Below are positions 43,476 through 51,853 of a DNA stretch of 64,000 bases, piece by piece. The notes below the pieces were generated by a model that had not been told where the DNA came from, made no database searches, and saw only the letters and a list, made by a program, of their open reading frames with translations. Position 1 is the first letter of the stretch, and every line of letters starts with the position of its first letter. Location of the stretch: the NCBI RefSeq assembly GCF_012641265.1, contig NZ_JABAHZ010000003.1, positions 310,001 to 374,000 of the forward strand. The letters run 5' to 3'. Origin of the DNA: Chitinophaga eiseniae. GTDB taxonomy: Bacteria; Bacteroidota; Bacteroidia; Chitinophagales; Chitinophagaceae. A program made the translations under genes and the position numbers.

Positions 43476-45851
43476 ATGAAACAGCTAATGTTATTAGCGC
43501 TGCTATCTATAGCGGGCGCTTTACATGCACAATCGCTGGTAACCGGCACGGTGACCAGCAAAACCAATGGCCAGCCACTGGAAGGCGTTACTATTTCCAT
43601 CAACCAAACAGGTACATTAACCAATAGCAAAGGTCAATTCAATATACGGCTCCCTAAAAAAGGAAGTTATATCCTCACGGCCAGCTACCTTGGCTTCAGG
43701 GCTTTCAGCACCACCATCCAGGCGCATAACAATACCCTGCTACAGGATATTACCCTCGAAGAAACCGGACTGCTGGTAAAACCAGTGGAAATCAGCAGCC
43801 TCCGCGCAGGTAAAAACGCACCGTTCGTTAACACCACGATATCGGCTGCTGATATCAAAAAACAAAACCTGGGACAAGACCTGCCCATACTACTGGATCA
43901 GCAACCCGGCGTGGTAACCAACTCCGATGCCGGCACCGGTATAGGTTATACGGGTATGCGTGTACGTGGTTCCGATATCACCCGCATCAACGTTACCGTG
44001 AATGGTATCCCGGTAAATGACGCGGAATCGCAGGGAACTTTCTTTGTCAACATGCCCGACTTTGCCTCTTCTGTCAGCAGCATTCAATTGCAACGCGGCG
44101 TGGGTACATCCACCAACGGCGCAGGCGCTTTTGGCGCTACCCTCAACCTCAGCACCAACGAATTCAATGAAAAAGCTTACGGCGAAATCAGCAACAGCTA
44201 CGGTTCTTTCAATAGCTGGAAACATACGGTAAAAGCAGGTTCCGGCCTGATCAACGATCACTTCACCATCGATGCACGCCTGTCTAAGATCAGCTCCGAT
44301 GGTTACATCGACCGTGCTTCTTCCGACCTCCGCTCTTTCTATACCTCCGCGGCATATATCTCTAAAAAGACAGCCATACGGCTTAATGTCTTCTCCGGAA
44401 AAGAAAAAACATACCAGGCATGGTATGGTGTGCCTAAAGCATTACTGGCCACAGACAGGACTTACAACATGGCCGGCACCGACAAACCCGGCGCTCCTTA
44501 TGATAATCAAACCGACAACTACCAACAGGATCATTACCAGTTGTTCCTGAACCAGGAAATCAAATCCAACTTAAACTTCAACGTAGCCTTCCATCTTACC
44601 CGTGGAAGAGGCTATTACGAAAATTATAACGGCCACAAAAGCCTCGCTGATTATGGCATTCCCATTATCAACATCAACGGCGTTAAAAGAGATTCGGCTG
44701 ATTTAATCAACCAGTTATGGCTGGACAACTATTTCTATGGCAGTATATTTTCTGTAAACCGTACCGGCGAAAAGCTCAACTGGAGCCTGGGTGGCGGCTG
44801 GAACAGGTATACCGGCGACCACTTCGGTAAAGTGATCTGGGCAGATACCCAGTTTGATAAAGATCATGAATATTACCGCTACCCTGCTGCGAAAAACGAC
44901 TTCAACGTTTACTGGAAAGGCGAATATAAATTTACCAGCGCGCTCAGTCTCTTTGTGGATCTGCAATACCGTAACATCATGTACAACATGGATGGCTTCG
45001 AAGCGGCGCCTGCTTATATTGCACATGTCAACTATAATTTCTTCAATCCCAAAGCAGGTATTTCCTACGCCATCAATCCTACCAACCGCGTGTTTGCCTC
45101 CATTGCCATCGCCAACAAAGAGCCCAACCGCGGCGACTTTGAAAACAACTATGGCGTAGCTACTCCCAAACCGGAAGTGCTGCGCGATGTAGAGGCCGGC
45201 TATTCCTGGAATAATAACATCGCTGCCGTTCAGGCCAACGTATACTATATGAATTACAAAAATCAGCTGGTACAAACTGGTATGCTCACTGATGTAGGAG
45301 CCTATATGCGTACGAATATTCCAAAAAGCTACCGCATGGGTGTTGAAGTAAACGGTACTGTAAAGCTGGCCAGCATAGTAACCCTGGCCGCCAATGCAGC
45401 GCTGAGCCAGAATAAAGTACTCGACTATCACGCCGTTACTTACGATTCGCTGGGCGCCACACATACACAGGTATTCAACAAAACCAATATTTCCTTCTCT
45501 CCTTCTTTCGTAGGAGGGTTAACATTATCTGTAAAGCCGGTAAAAAACCTTAACGTCGATGTATTGGGTAAATATGTGAGCCGCCAGTATATGGACAACA
45601 CCTCCAACATAAACGGCAGCCTGGATCCTTACTTTGTGAGCAATCTGCGTATCAACTACGTAGTACCGCAACAGTTATTCCGCGAGCTGGGATTACAGTT
45701 TATGCTGAACAATATTTTCAATACCAAATATGAGCCCAATGGTAGTACTTATAGCAGCTACGACCTAAAAGGCAACAGGGTGGCTTACGACAGCTATTAC
45801 TATCCCATGGCGGGCATTAACTTCTTTGCGGGTGTTACCGTAGGTTTTTAA
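43476..45851 (+). CDS. TonB-dependent outer-membrane receptor, probable thiamine transporter
   Basis: A 791-residue outer-membrane receptor. Signal peptide MKQLMLLALLSIAGALHAQ; CarboxypepD_reg-like domain at about 20-105 (VTGTVTSKTNGQPLEGVTIS); plug domain at about 110-225 (LPILLDQQPGVVTNSDAGTG, MRVRGSDITRINVTVNGIPV, STNGAGAFGATLNL); then a beta-barrel ending GINFFAGVTVGF with a terminal aromatic residue. Import is energised by TonB-ExbBD, which are encoded elsewhere. The TPP riboswitch just upstream indicates that thiamine or a precursor is the substrate, as known for THI-regulated receptors of Bacteroidota. No SusD partner and no inner-membrane PnuT gene is adjacent. I use the ATG at 43476 because the signal peptide begins there and the upstream frame runs through the riboswitch. 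Confidence 0.93.
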   Translation: MKQLMLLALLSIAGALHAQSLVTGTVTSKTNGQPLEGVTISINQTGTLTNSKGQFNIRLPKKGSYILTASYLGFRAFSTTIQAHNNTLLQDITLEETGLLVKPVEISSLRAGKNAPFVNTTISAADIKKQNLGQDLPILLDQQPGVVTNSDAGTGIGYTGMRVRGSDITRINVTVNGIPVNDAESQGTFFVNMPDFASSVSSIQLQRGVGTSTNGAGAFGATLNLSTNEFNEKAYGEISNSYGSFNSWKHTVKAGSGLINDHFTIDARLSKISSDGYIDRASSDLRSFYTSAAYISKKTAIRLNVFSGKEKTYQAWYGVPKALLATDRTYNMAGTDKPGAPYDNQTDNYQQDHYQLFLNQEIKSNLNFNVAFHLTRGRGYYENYNGHKSLADYGIPIININGVKRDSADLINQLWLDNYFYGSIFSVNRTGEKLNWSLGGGWNRYTGDHFGKVIWADTQFDKDHEYYRYPAAKNDFNVYWKGEYKFTSALSLFVDLQYRNIMYNMDGFEAAPAYIAHVNYNFFNPKAGISYAINPTNRVFASIAIANKEPNRGDFENNYGVATPKPEVLRDVEAGYSWNNNIAAVQANVYYMNYKNQLVQTGMLTDVGAYMRTNIPKSYRMGVEVNGTVKLASIVTLAANAALSQNKVLDYHAVTYDSLGATHTQVFNKTNISFSPSFVGGLTLSVKPVKNLNVDVLGKYVSRQYMDNTSNINGSLDPYFVSNLRINYVVPQQLFRELGLQFMLNNIFNTKYEPNGSTYSSYDLKGNRVAYDSYYYPMAGINFFAGVTVGF

Positions 45852-45865
45852 AGAGATAAACATAT

Positions 45866-45903
45866 AAACGGGGTGTTGATCGCGTAGATCAACACCCCGT
45901 TTT
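45866..45903. terminator. Bidirectional 16-bp terminator
   Basis: AAACGGGGTGTTGATC (45866-45881) pairs perfectly with GATCAACACCCCGTTT (45887-45902) around a 5-base loop. It lies between the convergent receptor (ends 45851) and fucosidase (ends 45918) genes. Confidence 0.88.
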
Positions 45904-45917
45904 GCATAAAAGGTCAT

Positions 45918-47726
45918 TTATTTTTTCACAGGAATGAGACGCACCTTTGTCAGGTTCATTACACCCAAACCAGGTTTGGTGACTGCGTCTATCACTACGT
46001 TTTGAGTACCGGCATGTTCAAAGGTAACAGTGCCCAGTGCCCAGTCTTTATAAGCAGCCCAACTATTATCGGTACTCTTTACGGTGCCGCTCAAATCAGT
46101 ATTACCCGCTGCCACCCCGATCTTAGCACCAGCGGAGGCATCTGTACAGGCCATGTTTAACACCACTTTATACTCACCGGGTTGCTTTACATTTACCCGC
46201 CAGGTAACCTTGCCTTCCACATTCATCCAGTTACATAATGCTGGCACTTCCCCCTCTGAATATACAATACCGCCTGTTAGCTGTGCATCGCCGGCTGGCA
46301 ACATATAGCTGCCATCCTTTTCAGGGAATATACCTTTTGAGAGCAGCGAAGTACCGGTAACATCCAGTTCTACCACGGTGGCATTATTATTTTTAAAGGC
46401 GCGGTTACTAACGTCAATGAATATACCGCGTTCATCTGTTTGTACCCGTAACGGCGTATGGGCAGCATCTGCCAGGAAGTAAGCCTGTGGCTGTACACCG
46501 GCATCCGGCGCCAGCGGCACATATAAACGGTTATCTGCCGGCCAGCTGAAGATATGCAGGAAATATTTGCCTGGCTTGGTGGTAATACGTCCCCAGTTTA
46601 CACGGCCAATGGAATTGGCCCGCGTACCATAAATCGCTTCGCTATTTACCCGCATCCAATCGCCAATGCCATGCATCAGCGTGATACTCTGGCCAGGGAT
46701 AGTACCATCGCCCATAGGGCCTACATTCAGCAGGTAGTTCCCTCCTTTGGATACAATGTCGATCATATTGCGCACCAGCTCTTGCCCGGTATGCCATTTA
46801 TCGTTGTGCTTACTATATCCCCAGGTACCGTTCATGGTCATGCACGATTCCCAGTCCATGCCTTTAAAACCGGTTTCCGGGATAAATTGCTCCGGCGTTA
46901 CCAGGTCACCGTTAGCGCGGGTGTATTCATTGTTATTATCGAAGGCATATAAGCGATTATTCATGATGATGTTGGGATGATGCTTCTTCACCATGGCTAC
47001 CAACGCATTAGCACCCCATTTTTCGCCTTGAATCTCCTTGGAGCTGTAATCCCACCATACTACATCGATAGGCCCGTAATTGGAAAATATCTCTTCCGCC
47101 TGTTGATGCATGTAGGCAACATACTTCGCATTATCACGGGTATCATTCTTTACGCCGCCTGGTGCAGGCAAACCATGTTCTACATAAGCATCCGGTTGAT
47201 GCCAGTCCAGCAGCGAAAAGTAAACGCCTACCCGCAGTCCCTGTTCATGCAGGGCATTCACGATTTCGCGAAACAGGTCGCGGCCGGTCACATCCATCGC
47301 ATCAAAAGTGGTGGTTTTGCTATCATGAAGCGCAAAGCCTTCATGGTGGCGACTGGTGAAGATCACATAGCGGCAGCCTGCGTCCTTGGCTGTTTTAGCC
47401 CATTCCCGGGCGAAATCTTTTTTGGGCTTAAAAAGGGGTGTCAACTTGCTGGCGTATTCTGCTGCCGGTACATTTGCCATATTCTGTAACCATTCTACAC
47501 AGCCGTCATAATTTTTGCCGTTCCATTCACCGGCAGCAACACTGTATAGGCCCCAGTGTACAAACATACCAAAATGGGCATCCCGGAACCAGCGCATACG
47601 TGCATCCCTGATGGCTTCCGGCTCCTGTGCATTGGCCACCAAACCGGCGTCCTGCTGAGCGTAAATAACATTGGTTGATAAAAACAGGGCGCCCGAAAGG
47701 CACGCCTGCAGCAATCTCTTTTTCAT
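45918..47726 (-). CDS. Alpha-L-fucosidase, GH29
   Basis: A 602-residue exported glycoside hydrolase (signal peptide MKKRLLQACLSGALFLSTNVIYAQ, cleavage near 24). The GH29 barrel starts at WFRDAHFGMFVHWGLYSV and includes SRHHEGFALHDS and GVYFSLLDWHQPDAY. The catalytic nucleophile is predicted to be D226 in GPIDVVWWDYS. After residue about 360 comes a beta-rich C-terminal part, ending in a carbohydrate-binding-like domain (CNWMNVEGKVTWRVNVKQPGE). It would remove alpha-linked fucose from glycans in the periplasm or outside. Single gene between argH and the receptor. It differs strongly from the second GH29 protein at 57.6-59.6 kb, so linkage preference probably differs. Confidence 0.93.
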   Translation of the reverse strand: MKKRLLQACLSGALFLSTNVIYAQQDAGLVANAQEPEAIRDARMRWFRDAHFGMFVHWGLYSVAAGEWNGKNYDGCVEWLQNMANVPAAEYASKLTPLFKPKKDFAREWAKTAKDAGCRYVIFTSRHHEGFALHDSKTTTFDAMDVTGRDLFREIVNALHEQGLRVGVYFSLLDWHQPDAYVEHGLPAPGGVKNDTRDNAKYVAYMHQQAEEIFSNYGPIDVVWWDYSSKEIQGEKWGANALVAMVKKHHPNIIMNNRLYAFDNNNEYTRANGDLVTPEQFIPETGFKGMDWESCMTMNGTWGYSKHNDKWHTGQELVRNMIDIVSKGGNYLLNVGPMGDGTIPGQSITLMHGIGDWMRVNSEAIYGTRANSIGRVNWGRITTKPGKYFLHIFSWPADNRLYVPLAPDAGVQPQAYFLADAAHTPLRVQTDERGIFIDVSNRAFKNNNATVVELDVTGTSLLSKGIFPEKDGSYMLPAGDAQLTGGIVYSEGEVPALCNWMNVEGKVTWRVNVKQPGEYKVVLNMACTDASAGAKIGVAAGNTDLSGTVKSTDNSWAAYKDWALGTVTFEHAGTQNVVIDAVTKPGLGVMNLTKVRLIPVKK

Positions 47727-47917
47727 TTGTTCAAACTGTTAATGTTGTTGAAGATTAATACATGATCATCGTCCATACAGCCCGCCACAATTGAATTAAC
47801 GAATAATCGGAGATTTACCGTTATCTGGGCGCTAAATTGTCAATATCTATTTATTCTTCGGGAAGATAGCATTACTGGCCTACGGCATTGCCAGGAAAAC
47901 AACAAGATAGCATGGCT

Positions 47918-47962
47918 AAAAATAGAGAAACCGTCGCCATTATTCATGGGACGGTTTCTCTA
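47918..47962 (-). terminator. Terminator of the arg operon after argH
   Basis: TAGAGAAACCGTC (47923-47935) pairs perfectly with GACGGTTTCTCTA (47950-47962), with CCAT/ATGG adding inner pairs; on the minus strand five T follow (47922-47918). It is 25 bases beyond the argH stop. Confidence 0.88.
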
Positions 47963-47987
47963 AAAAGAATTATAGTATACTGTATGG

Positions 47988-49322
47988 TCAGTTATTCAAC
48001 AACTGCTCCAGCGCCTTGTCTACCGATTCAAAAGGAAATCCTTTTACTACCAGGTCCATCTGCGCTGCAATCTGTTCTGTGCATAAGTTACCGATACTTC
48101 CTGCATGGGTATGCGCCACTGTTTTATCAGGAGAGAAAGTACCTTTTTCAATATCCATCCCCACCTGTTTATACGCTTCACGGAAAGGCGTGCCTTGCAA
48201 CACCAGGTTATTTACCACTTCTACGCTGAACAGGTACTGGTATTTTTCATCTTCCAGGATATTTTCCTTAATACGTATATTTTCCAGCATCAAACGGCTC
48301 ATACGGATACAATCCTTCAACGTTTGAAATGCGGGGAATAAGTTTTCTTTCAACAGCTGCAAATCGCGGTGGTAGCCGGAAGGCAGGTTAGTGATCATCA
48401 TTGCAATTTCATTCGGCAATGCCTGTAATTTATTGCCATGCGAGCGAATCAGCTCCCATACATCCGGGTTCTTTTTATGCGGCATGATGCTGGAACCGGT
48501 GGTCAGCTCATCTGGGAAGCTGATGAAACCAAAGTTCTGGTTCATGAACAAACAGGCGTCCATGGCCATTTTAGCAATGGTAGCTGCAATGCCTGATAAT
48601 GCAAATGCAACGATCTTTTCTGTTTTACCACGCCCCATCTGCGCATACACTACGTTGTAGTTCAGCGCTTCGAAGCCCAGCAAGGAAGTAGTCAACTCAC
48701 GGTTAAGGGGGAACGAAGAACCATAACCGGCCGCAGAGCCCAGCGGGTTTTTATTCACCACCTTATAAGCGCCCTGTAACATAGTCAGGTCATCTACCAG
48801 GCTTTCTGCATAAGCGCCAAACCATAATCCGAAAGACGATGGCATAGCAATCTGCAGGTGCGTATATCCTGGTATCAGGTGACCTTTATATTCCTCGCTC
48901 TTTTGCTGTAAAAGATGAAACAGCGCTAATACCTCTTCAACCATGGTTTGTAACTCATGGCGCAGGAATAATTTCAGGTCTACAAGCACCTGGTCGTTGC
49001 GGGAACGGCCACTGTGGATCTTCTTACCGACTTCGCCCAAACGGCGGGTCAACAGTAATTCTACCTGGGAGTGAATATCTTCTACCCCTTCTTCCAGCTT
49101 AAAATTACCTGCCTGTATTTCATGGTAGATATTTCTTAACTCCTGCTTTAATACGGTCAGTTCTTCCGCTTCCAGCAGCCCGATACTTTGCAGCATGGTG
49201 ATATGTGCCATAGATCCCAGCACATCAAAGGGTGCCAGGTAAGCGTCCATTTCACGATCCTTCCCTACCGTAAATTGTTCTACGGAAGCCAGGGAAACTT
49301 TATCTTTTTGCCACAATTTCAT
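47988..49322 (-). CDS. argH: Argininosuccinate lyase
   Basis: A 444-residue enzyme that splits argininosuccinate into arginine and fumarate, the last step of the pathway. The superfamily signature is GSSIMPHKKNPDVWE; EDIHSQVELLL, GRSRNDQVLVDLKL and GYTHLQIAMPSSFGLW are the other conserved blocks. I start at the ATG 49322 (MKLWQKDKVSL); eight more codons to a TTG at 49346 would run into the intergenic repeat and are unlikely. It is the last gene of the operon, separated from the GNAT gene by a 91-base gap with a GCAAAG repeat hairpin. Confidence 0.96.
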   Translation of the reverse strand: MKLWQKDKVSLASVEQFTVGKDREMDAYLAPFDVLGSMAHITMLQSIGLLEAEELTVLKQELRNIYHEIQAGNFKLEEGVEDIHSQVELLLTRRLGEVGKKIHSGRSRNDQVLVDLKLFLRHELQTMVEEVLALFHLLQQKSEEYKGHLIPGYTHLQIAMPSSFGLWFGAYAESLVDDLTMLQGAYKVVNKNPLGSAAGYGSSFPLNRELTTSLLGFEALNYNVVYAQMGRGKTEKIVAFALSGIAATIAKMAMDACLFMNQNFGFISFPDELTTGSSIMPHKKNPDVWELIRSHGNKLQALPNEIAMMITNLPSGYHRDLQLLKENLFPAFQTLKDCIRMSRLMLENIRIKENILEDEKYQYLFSVEVVNNLVLQGTPFREAYKQVGMDIEKGTFSPDKTVAHTHAGSIGNLCTEQIAAQMDLVVKGFPFESVDKALEQLLNN

Positions 49323-49337
49323 AATGCTATAGTTTTT

Positions 49338-49412
49338 TTCACGCAAAGCAGCAAAGGTGCAAAGGAATACTCCTATAAACTTAGTTCAAAAATCTTTGCG
49401 CCTTTGCGTGAA
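49338..49412. repeat. Facing array of 8-base NNGCAAAG repeats (copy 2)
   Basis: Left arm: TTCACGCAAAG, CAGCAAAG, GTGCAAAG (49338-49364). Right arm: CTTTGCGCCTTTGCGTGAA (49394-49412). The outer 11 bases TTCACGCAAAG pair exactly with CTTTGCGTGAA. The right arm shares CTTTGCGCCTTTGCGTGA with copy 1 at 43355-43372. It fills the gap between the GNAT stop (49414) and the argH start. Confidence 0.8.
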
Positions 49413-49413
49413 C

Positions 49414-49995
49414 TTAAAAATCATATTTACCAAATACCCGCTGTTTCACGTCAGGCCACTCTTCCCGAAGCATACTGAAATACACGGTATTGCGTATCCT
49501 CCCGGTACTGGTGATCATGTGCCGGCGAAAAATGCCTTCCTGTGTGCAGCCGAGGCTCAGGATAGCATTGCGCGATTGTGTATTCAGCTCATCGGTTTTG
49601 AATTCTACCCGGTTCAGGTCCAGCTCCTCGAAGGCGTACCGCAGCATGGCATATTTCATGGCCTTGTTCAGCCCGGAGCCATGCAGGGAAGGGGTGATCC
49701 AGGTAGCGCCGATTTCCGTGCGTTTGTTGGGCAAAGACAGTCCCATATAACGGGTAGATCCCACCACCCTGTTTTCCTGTTTGTCGATGATTACAAAAGG
49801 AACAGATAAACCCGCCGCCCGGTCTGTCAGGGCAACCTGGATATATTTCTCCAAATCCTCCTTACGGTCGATCGTATACAGTTGGATAGCCCACAAGGAA
49901 GCATCCGACGCAATTTCCCATAAGGCATCCAGGTGCGATGCCTGTAAAGGCTGCAGCAACACGCGTTTATTCTCCAGTACGGGCTCGAAGTTCAT
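49414..49995 (-). CDS. GNAT family N-acetyltransferase (RimJ/RimL-like)
   Basis: A 193-residue acetyltransferase fold: RVLLQPLQASHLDALWEIA at the N terminus, GSTRYMGLSLPNKRTEIGAT and WITPSLHGSGLNKAMKYAML, the acetyl-CoA loop being HGSGLN. This resembles RimJ/RimL-type enzymes acting on protein N termini or small amines. It starts one base after the argE stop, so it is translationally coupled within the arg operon, which suggests but does not prove a role there (for example acyl transfer to glutamate or another amine). No other function is visible. Confidence 0.85.
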   Translation of the reverse strand: MNFEPVLENKRVLLQPLQASHLDALWEIASDASLWAIQLYTIDRKEDLEKYIQVALTDRAAGLSVPFVIIDKQENRVVGSTRYMGLSLPNKRTEIGATWITPSLHGSGLNKAMKYAMLRYAFEELDLNRVEFKTDELNTQSRNAILSLGCTQEGIFRRHMITSTGRIRNTVYFSMLREEWPDVKQRVFGKYDF

Positions 49996-49996
49996 G

Positions 49997-51061
49997 TTAT
50001 TGTATCATTTCGAGTAAACGGATATAACTGTCAATACCATCCTTTATCTCCTGCAAATGAATGTACTCATCGGCAGTATGAGAACGGGCGGAATCGCCAG
50101 GCCCCATCTTTACAGAAGTGGCTGGAATCAATGCCTGGTCGGAGGTAGTAGGGGAACCGTAACAGGTTTTTCCTATGCTGATACCTGCCTGAACAAATGG
50201 GTGATCCATCGGGATAAATGAAGGCCGCATACGGGTAGACCTTGGCTTTACCTCGCAGGATACATTTGCCCGGATGATATCCAGCAACTCTTCCAGGGTA
50301 TATTGATCTGTAGCGCGTACGTCTACTACAAAGGAGCAGTCGGCAGGCACTACATTATGTGCTTTGTTAGAAGTATTGATAACGGTTACGCTCATTTTCA
50401 CCGGTCCCAGTGCGTCTGATACTTTCGGGAAGCGGTAATCTTTAAACCAGTTCAGATCAGGTAATGCTTTGTACAGCGCATTTTCTCCTTCTTCCCTGGC
50501 AGCGTGACCCGCCTTACCGGTGCTGGTGCAATCGAGCACCATCAGGCCTTTTTCTGCCACCGCCAGTTGTGTTTGGGTAGGCTCTCCCACGATGGCAAAG
50601 TCGATAGCAGGTAATCGTGATAAAATACTTTCTATCCCGTTGGGGCCGCTGATTTCTTCTTCTGCCGTGGTAGTGAGAATGATGTTATAGCTAAGATCAC
50701 TGCGATGGTAAAAATGCAGGAAAGTAGCTACCAGGCTCACTACGCAGCCACCGGCATCATTGCTGCCCAGCCCGTACAGTTTACCATCTTCCACATCCGG
50801 ACTAAATGGGTCGCGGGTATATTGCGGGTTGGGTTTTACCGTATCATGGTGGGAGTTCAGCAGTATATTACGCTTGGCGGGGTCGTAATGTTTATTGAAA
50901 GCCCAGATATTATTGAGATGCCGCTCATGCGGAATATCCATGGCTGTCAGGAAATCACTGATCAGTTGTGCGGTGCCGTCTTCTTCCCGGCTTAATGAAG
51001 GAGTAGCGATCATCTGTTTCAACAGCGCCACGGCCACATCATATAATTTTTCGTTCCACAT
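49997..51061 (-). CDS. argE: M20 family deacylase, ArgE-like (N-acyl-citrulline/ornithine)
   Basis: A 354-residue zinc-dependent deacylase of the M20 family. Metal and catalytic residues are seen in LLNSHHDTVKP (H71-x-D73), LGSNDAGGCV (D102) and TTAEEEISG (E135/E136), with the dimerisation domain after residue 165. In classical arginine synthesis ArgE cleaves N-acetylornithine. Here the operon contains an N-acyl-ornithine carbamoyltransferase, so the likely substrate is N-acyl-citrulline, giving citrulline for ArgG; this is inference from the operon. It begins 3 bases after argB. Confidence 0.9.
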   Translation of the reverse strand: MWNEKLYDVAVALLKQMIATPSLSREEDGTAQLISDFLTAMDIPHERHLNNIWAFNKHYDPAKRNILLNSHHDTVKPNPQYTRDPFSPDVEDGKLYGLGSNDAGGCVVSLVATFLHFYHRSDLSYNIILTTTAEEEISGPNGIESILSRLPAIDFAIVGEPTQTQLAVAEKGLMVLDCTSTGKAGHAAREEGENALYKALPDLNWFKDYRFPKVSDALGPVKMSVTVINTSNKAHNVVPADCSFVVDVRATDQYTLEELLDIIRANVSCEVKPRSTRMRPSFIPMDHPFVQAGISIGKTCYGSPTTSDQALIPATSVKMGPGDSARSHTADEYIHLQEIKDGIDSYIRLLEMIQ

Positions 51062-51064
51062 AGG

Positions 51065-51853
51065 TTAGCATATTAAAGTACCTGCTACTTTCGCTGTTGT
51101 ATTACTCAGCACATCATCTGCATGTCCTATCAGTACTTCTTTCACGCCATTGCCAATAGCTCCGAAAGCATTTTGCAGCTTGGGTAATATCCCATCTGAC
51201 AATACTTTCTCTGCTAATAACTGCTGGTAAATTTCCTGGTTGATCAGGTTAATCACCGCTTCATCATCGTTCGGATCACGCAATACGCCTTTCTTTTCAA
51301 AGCAATAAATCAACCGCACGCTATAGAAGGCGGATAGGGCAATGGCCAGGGAAGAGGCAATGGTATCTGCATTGGTATTTAAGATCTGTCCGTTACCGTC
51401 GTGGGTAAGCGGTGCAAATACTGGCGTAACACCTGCTTCCAGCAAGGTTTGCAGGGGCGCAATGTGCAGTTTTTCGGTATATACATCTCCTACAAAACCG
51501 TAATCAATTTCCTTTACAGGTCTTTTTACGGCAGGGATGATGTTAGCATCTGCGCCGGTTAAACCGATCGCATTACAGCCATTGGCCTGCAATTTGGCCA
51601 CCAGCTGTTTGTTTACCAGTCCACCGTATACCATGGTCACCACATCGATGGTGTCTGCATCGGTGATACGGCGTCCATCTACATATTTAGATTCGATCCC
51701 CAGCTTATCACCGATACGGGTAGCGATTTTTCCGCCGCCATGTATCAGGATTTTCTTACCGGGTATTGCTGCAAACTTCTCCAGGAAGGTTTGCAGCAAT
51801 GCCGGGTTATCGATTACGTTTCCGCCTACTTTAATGATAAATAAGTCAATCAT
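51065..51853 (-). CDS. argB: N-acetylglutamate kinase (or N-acylglutamate kinase)
   Basis: A 262-residue amino-acid kinase that phosphorylates the gamma-carboxyl of N-acylglutamate. Conserved parts: IIKVGGNVID, ILIHGGGKIATRIGDKLGI, the arginine-containing VDGRRITDADTIDVV, GLTGADANII and INTNADTIASSLAIAL (nucleotide side). It lacks the N-terminal helix typical of arginine-inhibited hexameric kinases, so feedback by arginine may not act here; this follows from the missing extension. Its ATG overlaps the argF' stop as ATGA, so expression is coupled. Acetyl versus succinyl substrate cannot be told from the kinase. Confidence 0.93.
   Translation of the reverse strand: MIDLFIIKVGGNVIDNPALLQTFLEKFAAIPGKKILIHGGGKIATRIGDKLGIESKYVDGRRITDADTIDVVTMVYGGLVNKQLVAKLQANGCNAIGLTGADANIIPAVKRPVKEIDYGFVGDVYTEKLHIAPLQTLLEAGVTPVFAPLTHDGNGQILNTNADTIASSLAIALSAFYSVRLIYCFEKKGVLRDPNDDEAVINLINQEIYQQLLAEKVLSDGILPKLQNAFGAIGNGVKEVLIGHADDVLSNTTAKVAGTLIC

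Noticed and set aside
44715-45464. 249-codon open frame antisense to the receptor gene
   Set aside because: It is a shadow of the TonB-dependent receptor barrel; there is no promoter, start context or recognisable motif.
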